A stretch of DNA of 64,000 bases, from positions 372,001-436,000 of the forward strand of contig CP084611.1 of NCBI GenBank assembly GCA_025917655.1, given 5' to 3'. Of the stretch, positions 56,233-64,000 are shown one piece after another. The notes beneath the pieces are model-generated. The model ran no database searches. It had not been told where the DNA came from and saw nothing but the letters and a program-made list of their open reading frames with translations. Within the stretch, counting starts at the first letter, position 1, and the number at the start of each line of letters is the position of its first letter. This DNA is from Chlorella sorokiniana. Lineage: Eukaryota > Chlorophyta > Trebouxiophyceae > Chlorellales > Chlorellaceae. The position numbers and the translations under genes were made by a program.

Positions 56233-57842
56233 CTAGCAGGCTGCTATGAAGCCCCCTGACGCCAAGCCAGCACACTCACCCTGAATGCGGCAGCCCACCA
56301 GCGCCTCTGCCTCTGCACGGGTGGCCAGCCTTGGCAGCGGGGCATCCCCATGCTCAGCATTCAACAAGGCGGCATCGGTCTGCGCAACGCCTGCTGCTCC
56401 TGCCACCGCTGGCGCGAACGCATCATTCTCAGCCTCCCCAGCGGCCATGCCGGCCCCCTCAAGCCGCCGCTTCTTGTCGTGCACTGCAGCCGCCGCTGGC
56501 CCAGGATCAGCAGCGGCAGCGGCGTCTCCTCTTCGGGGAACGAGTCGAATCTGGGTGGGGCCAGCCGTGCCGTTGCCCTGCCGCTGGCGAAGGGCAATCT
56601 CGTCGCCTTGCCGCCCGCCTGTGTGCAGCACCCACTGCTTGAACCCCCCGCCCTGCAAGCAACCGGCAAATTGCTCTTCAGGGAAGTATGAGCAGAGGTA
56701 CCCATGCTGGCAGGCGGGATATCGCGATCTTGCCTGCAAGTACCGCGCGCGCACTTCCGAGTGGTACGCCAGGGTGTAGGTGGTACCGCTGCCGGCCTCG
56801 ACGCACAGCTCATCGCGCCCCAGCGGGCGCGGCCCGCCACATCTTCAAACACAGCGGCTGCACCCCAGGCCACGAGGGGCGCCTTTGTCAGCGCAGACTA
56901 AAACCAGGCAAGGACCAGCCAGCACAGCCGGGGATCAGCTGCAGCCTGCCAGCAAGGCTATGTAGGCCTGCGGTGGGCCGGTGCAACTCGCGCGAGCAAG
57001 CACACCTGGCATGCCCAGCCGGGAGTGGTTGCAGGCAGTGAGGGTCAGGCAGCAGCGCCACCAGCCCTCTGCATCCCGCGTCCAATGGCCGATGCGGGGC
57101 CCGTCGAGCGCGTTGGCTCCCGCCTCGCCTGCTTCTCCAGCCTCGCCAGCAGCCTGGGCAGTCGTGCCCAGCTGCTGACGCTCTGCGTTGCCGCCTTCAG
57201 CTGGCGCAGTTGCCGTGGGTGCGAGCGCCTCCACTGCTGCCGCCGCTGCCGAGGGCGCTGTCGCCTGGCTGGCTCCTGAGCAGTTGGCTGCGCTGGCTGC
57301 AGCCGCCGCATCGCTCATGCCGGCCCTGTGAAACAACGTTCCAGCGTTCCAGCGGTTCTTCTTGTCCCGTCTTTGCTTGTCCCGCTTTTGGTTGTCTCGT
57401 TTGTTCTGGCCCGGCACAGCCTCCCTGGCCACGGCCGTCGGGTCTGCTGCTGCGTCCCGCGCTGCCGCTTTGTTGGCTGCCTGCACCCCCGCCGCGGTCA
57501 GCGGCACGGTCCATCGGTGCGGGTAGCAGCCGGCGGCGTGCATGGCGGGCTCGTCGATGCAAAGCTCGCCGCCGCGCTCAACCAAGCAGGCGGCCAGCGA
57601 TGCGCCGGGCGGCATCCCCACTGCAGCAGCTGCTGACAGTAATCCTTGGGCTCCTGTTCAGAATCATACCGCGGTGCTTCCCCCAGCTGCTTCGCCAGCA
57701 CCTTAGACGCCTGCTCATATTGTGTTGCGCCAGATAGGGCCGGCCTGCAGGCAGCGGCCGCGTTGCGATTGGCAGGGGGCGTGCGCTCAGGGAACAGGAG
57801 GGCTGGCTCCAGGTTGAATGGCTGCATGCCCCATGCAGCCAT
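56233..57842 (-). CDS. Unrecognised multi-exon protein upstream of the KDM3-like gene
   Basis: No family recognised. The ATG at 57842 (or 57827) starts MQPFNLEPALLFPERTPPAN. It continues YEQASKVLAKQLGEAPRYDS and DYCQQLLQWG, then PPGASLAACLVERGGELCID, CYPHRWTVPLTAAGVQAANK and a highly charged KRDNQKRDKQRRDKKNRW patch. An Ala-rich linker leads to GPRIGHWTRDAEGWWRCCLT. A later exon gives EAGSGTTYTLAYHSEVRARY and CQHGYLCSYFPEEQFAG, then ATRAEAEALVGCRIQ, where either a donor follows or the frame continues to a stop at 56233. The frame slips once near 57612 in a GGGG run. It lies head to tail with the demethylase gene, only about 380 bases away, and could be its N-terminal part. Confidence 0.4.
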
Positions 57843-58692
57843 GCACGCTGATGAAGTCCTGCATACGCACCCTATACTAGGCATCACCCTCCTGAGTGTA
57901 GACTGCAGGGTGCGCAGCCGCTCGGATTTTGATTGCTTCCGCGAATCAGGCAGGGGGATCAACAAGTCCGGATGCTGCTTCTGCAAGCTGCTGTCCTGCT
58001 CATGCTGTGCATGTGTTCCTCCATGACTTGGGCGGCCTGCCTCCTGCTGGGCAGAGACCCGATGATCGGGCGTTGGCAAAACGCAACCGGTGCGCAGGGG
58101 CAAGCTGGTGGCTTGATTTCTCGCCCCCTGAACTCCTTGTTGGGCCCCGTGCACGAGCATTCGTATCAAAAAGCAGAAATGATCTATGGGAAGGGCCTCA
58201 CCAAGTCGTCCATGTTGCAGGTGTTGGGACTTCAGCCGGCCAGAGTACCTCTGCGCTAGCCGCTATCCATCATAATCAACCATCAATTCGTGAATGTCGA
58301 CCAAGTATGAACGGAGCGTTGGACGCGACAAAGCCGGTTGAACAGACAAACCAGACTCGTTTGACGGTGACCGAGCGCGAAACAATTGAGGACTGCAGCG
58401 AGCAAGCATTGAAACGCAGTCCAAGCCATTTGCTGTTCGCAATAGGCGTGAAAGAGACGGTACTTCAGCGTACCGTAGCCCCCCAATTGAAGAGAGGGCG
58501 CCTGGGAGGCCCTGCTATCGCTCCAGCCTAGTCGACCAACGTTTCTCTCTCCTCACACCGGACCCTGGCCACCTGGCCTCAGCTGTGACCTAGCGGAAAT
58601 AAGCTTGTAAATCGCACCTTTGCGGCTGCTGGCGCAGCTTCTGGGCTTTGCGAGGGCATTCTGCGCGCCACAAGCCAGGAGGTAATGCAGTT
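57843..58692. other. Intergenic region
   Basis: About 850 bases between divergent genes, moderately AT-richer than the exons. No supported gene. A short mirrored GACGGTACTTC...GTACCGTAG near 58460 could form a hairpin. Confidence 0.35.
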
Positions 58693-59916
58693 ATGCGCCT
58701 AGAGGCTGAGTGTGGGCACCGCTGCCGCGCTAGCTGCCAACCAACCCTGCCGCTCTGCACCCTGGCACCTGCAGGTCCTCAGCCTAGTGCACTGCAAGGC
58801 AGCCCCCTCCAAGCCTGCATATCAGCACCTTCGCAAGCCGCTGATCAATCTGGTCATCGTCGGCGACCAAGGGTGGGCGTGCAGGGCAGCCTTGGTCAAC
58901 GCCGCGCTGCTCAGTATAAGTTCGTCTGTCGCCGGCTGCTCACCCAAGCCCCTCGCCCCGCGCTCGACGCTCCTCACCCGTAGGCTGGATACCTCGGCGC
59001 TGGCCCACGCGTTTGCAGGCGAGGAGCAGCCGCGGAGCAGCGCTGTCGGCGGCGGCAGCACCCAGCGCACCGGCTTCCTGCTGCTGCAGTCGCGTGTGCC
59101 GGGCCACCCCGCCTCCGTCTGCCTGTGGCACGTCGGCGGCCGCAAGGAGGCCGCAGACCTGGGCCCCTCCTTTTGCAGCCTTGCCAGCGCCTTCGTCCTG
59201 GTGTATAGCCCCGCCCACCCTGGCCCCGCCCAGTCCCTGAGCTACTGGATGGCGCATTGCTGCAGGCACACCCAGGTGGGCCGGCACACACCAGCCTGGC
59301 GCTGGTACTGCCAGGAAGGAGGGCACATGCTTCTTGCATGTTCGCGCCTCAGCTCTGCTGTGGGTGCCTCACTCACACAGAGCACGTGTTCGCGACTGCC
59401 CTGCAGGACGCCGCTGGCCCCCTGCCGCCGCTGGTGGTTGTGGCCAGTGCCCGCCCTTGTCGCGGCGATGCCGCACAAGCTGCGGCCATGGCCGAGGCGC
59501 AGCAGTGGTGCCGCCAGCAGGGCGGCGTGCCACACCATACGCTCGACGGTCCGCAGGACACGCGTGGGGCACGGGTTGCCTTTGCTGCGCTGCTGCAGTC
59601 GGCGCTGCGCCACCACAGGCAGGCCGCTGGCAGCTGCGGCAGCGCCCCAACAACGCCGCGGGGCGGGGCATCCGTGCGCGAGGGCACCGCCTCCCTGCGC
59701 GACTTGATGCGGCAGCTGGACCTGCCAGCCCTGAAGCAGGTATTACAGCGTGCTGGACAGAGCCCTGGGACCCTTTTCAGGGCTTTGATGCAGCCCGGCT
59801 GGTTCTGCTTGTCTTCAAGTTCCAGTACGAGCTCAAGGTGCTCCCCACCTGCCCTGCAGAGCAAGCTGCTGTCGCCCTTGGAGCGTCAGCCGCGGCTGGT
59901 GCAGTCGGCCAGGTAG
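58693..59916 (+). CDS. Degenerate small-GTPase-like protein
   Basis: An exon after an acceptor at about 58773 reads KPLINLVIVGDQGWACRAAL, in the place of a Ras/Rab strand-1/P-loop. It continues VCLWHVGGRKEAADLGPSFC and SLASAFVLVYSPAHPGPAQS, which resemble the strand-3, switch-2 and strand-4 region of Rab-like GTPases. The next exon gives PPLVVVASARPCRGDAAQAA and AEAQQWCRQQGG, then a Ser/Leu-rich C-terminus ending at 59914-59916. The P-loop lacks the Gly-Lys-Ser/Thr, the DxxG Asp is His, and no NKxD is present, so nucleotide binding is doubtful. The first exon is uncertain: the ATG at 58693 is a guess. Alternatives are a Rab-like pseudo-GTPase or an unrelated Rossmann-like protein. Confidence 0.4.
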
Positions 59917-60349
59917 CAGGGCGTCAGCTATAGCAGGCTCCCGAGCCACCTTGTGGTGATTTTTCACAGTTAGCCCTATACCGTCAACCATGTACTCCAT
60001 TGCCTCCCTGTAGCGCTTGCCACCAACTCTATCGCTCATGTGCCTTCCTGTTTCCAGCTTCCGCTTGCTGAATACATGCCTAGAGGTTATAGCATACACA
60101 AAAGTTTCCACGCTTGCGATCAATTTTTCTTTCTTTGGAGTACAGCTGGGGTCAAAATAAGTTGCAGAGTCAAAGCAGTCTGCTTGTCAGCAGGGCGAGG
60201 GAAGGGCTGGTATGGCTGCGGCGGCATCCTGGTGCCGCAGGCAGCCTAAACGCGGAGCTATGATAAGCAAACAGCCCATGGGCGCCGCATTGCAGACGCA
60301 GGCCTGCAAGCGGAAGAGCGTTTCGTGCCGCCGTTGCTGCTCGTTTGGA
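59917..60349. other. Intergenic region with AT-rich island and a minus-strand open frame
   Basis: This convergent region between the GTPase-like gene and histone H3 is clearly AT-richer (59950-60190). A minus-strand frame at 59833-60123 of 96 codons (MIASVETFVYAITSRHVFSK ... GKRYREAMEYMVDGIGL) looks protein-like but matches no family I know and overlaps the 3' end of the preceding gene. It may be chance sequence in the two 3' UTRs. Confidence 0.35.
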
Positions 60350-61426
<1,077 letters not shown>

Positions 61427-64000
61427 ATGTTACGCCGAGCGGCCCAGCGGCTGACCGAGGCCGGCTTGCGGGCTGCTCGTGCGCAGCAGCTGCAGCAGCA
61501 ACGCTTCTTGAATGTCCATGAGTATCAGGTGAGCCCCAGTCAAGGGGCTCTATGAGTAAACTATGCAAACCCTGCGCTGAAGGGCCTTGACTGGCTTCAG
61601 TATGCACGCATCGGTGATACAGAGCAATCCGCAGCAGCGCTAAGCCCCGGCAGGCCCATGCCCGCTCCTGCCAGCCCCGCCGCTGTTGCTGGCGGGAAGC
61701 GCTCGGTCGCCGCTGCACCGGTGCTTTGCCGGCGTGTGTTGACCATACTGCTATCGCGCCGCAGGGAGCCCAAATAATGAGCCAGTATGGCATCAATGTG
61801 CCCCGGGCATCCCGGTGTTCAAAGTGGACGATGTTGCAGCGGCGGCCAAGAAGATGGCAGACGACGCTGGCGAGGTGGGGACTGCATAGCGGGAACGGCA
61901 GAGAATCTGGTTTTGCGCAGCTCATAAGCTTGGCTGCTTCTCCTCCCTGCTGATGGACATCTCAGTAGATCTCCCTGTCATGGGCGGTTGACCGCCCCGT
62001 CGCGTTGCTCTGGCTTGTGCACCGCCCGCAGCCCGTCTCTCGCCCATGCTGCGACCCTCCCGCACGCCCTCACCCGCCCCCTCCCAGGTGGTTGTCAAGT
62101 CCCAGATCCTGGCAGGCGGCCGCGGCCTGGGGAAGTTCACAAACGGGCTGCAGGGCGGGGTGCACATCTGCTCAGTGGACGAGGCGCCGCAGCTGGCGGC
62201 CAAGATGCTTGGCGGCACGCTGGTCACCAAGCAGGTGCCCGCCCCCTCTGAGCGCACGCGCCAGCTCGCCAGCGGCTTCCCTCCAAGCGCTGGCAGGGCT
62301 ACTGCAGGGCAGGTCGTCCAGCACCATCCATGAGCGCGTTGCTCTCTTCGTTCCCGTCACCCTCCGCCTGCGCGCCCCCGCGCCCCAATCCTGTTCCCTC
62401 CCACTGGCAGACTGGCGCCAAGGGCAAGCCTGTCAACACGCTCTACATCGCGCACAAGATGAAGCTGAAGCGGGAGATGTACTTCGCGCTGCTGCTGGAC
62501 CGCAAGTCGGCAGGCCCCGTCATGATCGGATGCAGCGAGGTGGGCTGCGGCGGCCTGCCCTGAGCATGGTCCATCTTTAACGGGGGTAGATGGGTATGTC
62601 TGTGCAGCGCTAGGGATCAAACAAAGGGGGACCAAACAAAGGGGGAAAAGGTGCACACCCACCACGTTGCATCCACAAGCAGCCCATGCCTTGCTGTGCC
62701 TGCGCCGTCATGAGCCCCGCCTCTCAACTCGCTGTACCTCCTGTCCACCCCTGCAGGGCGGCACCTCCATCGAGGACTTGGCGGAGAAGTATCCCGACAA
62801 GATCGTGAAGATCCCGATCGACATCCGGGAGGGCATCACCGACGCGCAGGCCATGCAGGTGCCTTCGAATGACAGCACTTTTGTTGCGCTGCGCCTGTCG
62901 GCTGCCTGTTGCTTGCCTGTTGCCTGCCTGTTTGCAGCACAGGAGCCTTCATCTGTCACTGGCAGCTGCCCAGTGTCCCTGCGTGCCGCATTGTGCAACC
63001 GCTGTTTTGCCAACGCTGCCCGCCTGTGAACCTCGCAGATGGTGGAGGGTCTTAAGGTGACGACCGACAAGGCGGCAGCGGCGGAGCAGATTAAGGGGCT
63101 GTACCGCCTGTTTGTGGAGAAGGACTGCACGATGGTGGAGGTGGGAGGGGAAGAAAGCAGGGGGTTTGGAGTGGGGGTGACGGGGATGGCAGAGGCGGCA
63201 AGGCGAGGGGACCATTGGACGCACTCAGCGCGCAACTGATTCGCTGCCTACAACCTCTTTCTGCCCAGGCTGGCTCTGGCAGCGCACCCCTCCACTGCCC
63301 CCGGCCACACTCTGCTTCTCCTGGGCTTCTACCGCTGCTGCTCGCTGCTCTGCTCACAGCAGCCGACTCCCAATCCCGCCCTTGCATCTTGCAACATTGC
63401 TCCGCCTGCATTCCCTCTCCCGCCGCTCCCAGGTGAACCCGCTGGCGGAGACCGACAAGGAGTTGGTGGCAGCTGACGCGAAGCTGGGCTTCGACGACAA
63501 CGCCGCATTCCGCCAGCCCGACCTGTTTGCAATGCGGGACGAGAGCCAGGAGGACCCGCGGTGGGCCGCCGCTGCGTCATGGACTCCGACCCGTGTTTGC
63601 TGCACCCAGCAGCTGCCCCGCCGCTCTGCTCACACCTGCTGCAGCGCTGCCCGGCCCACCACACACGCCTGCCCGCCCAACAGCGCGCTTTCACGTGCTT
63701 TGCTAGGGCCTAGCCCAGCGACCCCGACGCACACAGGAAAGGTGCTTCACCCCTCTCACCGCATGCGCGCCTCCTCCTGCCCTCTCCTTTGCTCACGCAG
63801 CGAGGTGGCCGCCGGCAAGTACGACCTCAACTACATCGGCCTGGACGGCTCCATCGGCTGCATGGTCAACGGAGCAGGGCTGGCCATGGTGCGCTCCCCA
63901 AGGGGAGGGGGGCGCTGGTGCGGTTCCAGCGGAGGGGGAGGGGGCCTGTTGGCACAGCCTTCAGCAGGGCCGGCGACTGCCACATGTTTAGAGTTGCCTG
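61427..64000 (+). CDS. Succinyl-CoA ligase (synthetase) beta subunit, mitochondrial; 3' end beyond window
   Basis: The TCA-cycle enzyme converts succinyl-CoA to succinate with ATP or GTP formation; the beta chain binds nucleotide. Exon 1 (61427-61528) starts with an Arg/Ala/Gln-rich mitochondrial presequence ([20 protein letters not shown]) and ends FLNVHEYQ, the conserved ATP-grasp start. Then come [131 protein letters not shown] and [20 protein letters not shown]. The last exon seen (63801-63888) ends [19 protein letters not shown]. The CoA-ligase half lies outside. One base appears missing near 61812, where CCCCGGG must read on to IPVFKVDD. Confidence 0.93.

Noticed and set aside
6226-58487. 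Recurrent GGTACC / CGGTACCG palindromes, often near splice acceptors
   Set aside because: Roughly 20 GGTACC sites in 64 kb is about what GC-rich base composition predicts, so no special element can be claimed.

Overview
This window is nuclear DNA from a GC-rich green alga, most likely a trebouxiophyte of the Chlorella type (the lineage is inferred). The evidence is very high GC, genes cut into many short exons by introns of roughly 80-400 bases with GT-AG (sometimes GC-AG) borders, (CA)n-rich introns, and plant-type proteins: TIC110, LOG, a HOS1/ELYS-like protein, an EMSY-like protein, SKP1-like 21 and a KDM3/JMJ25-type demethylase. No operons, CRISPR arrays, rRNA or tRNA genes were seen.

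Layout. 0.6-3.7 kb (-): HOS1/ELYS-like nucleoporin-associated protein. 4.4-7.8 kb (+): EMSY-like ENT-plus-Tudor/Agenet protein. 8.4-17.2 kb (+): TIC110, the inner-envelope chloroplast import protein. 17.7-19.1 kb (+): LOG cytokinin-activating enzyme. 19.4-22.3 and 23.2-27.2 kb (-): two tandem paralogous secreted or anchored alpha/beta hydrolases. 27.9-29.7 kb (+): unrecognised protein with a possible ATG8-binding motif, a helix and a C-terminal membrane segment. 30.5-32.9 kb (+): unrecognised helical protein. 34.0-37.2 kb (-): SKP1-like 21. 38.2-40.6 kb (-): secreted trypsin-fold protein with an altered active-site Ser motif. 41.6-47.8 kb: a 3.2-kb segmental duplication carrying a lineage-specific coiled-coil gene and a copy of the 3' end of the next gene. 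47.4-55.9 kb (-): KDM3/JMJ25-type JmjC histone demethylase. 56.2-57.8 kb (-): unrecognised protein. 58.7-59.9 kb (+): degenerate small-GTPase-like protein. 60.4-61.2 kb (-): intron-containing histone H3. 61.4 kb to the end (+): mitochondrial succinyl-CoA ligase beta subunit, cut by the window edge.

The genes are mostly housekeeping and chromatin functions and do not form one pathway. Several (H3, KDM3, EMSY-like, HOS1-like) act on chromatin or the nuclear pore.

A general caution applies to every gene model. At more than a dozen places a conserved reading frame is interrupted by what looks like one missing base, usually in a short C or G run, and resumes in another frame. The pattern affects nearly every gene, so it looks like an assembly or base-calling artefact and not pseudogenisation. 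CDS spans are given from first start codon to last stop codon, introns included. The most novel-looking items are the duplicated coiled-coil family with its inverted repeat modules, the candidate selective-autophagy membrane protein and the hydrolase pair.
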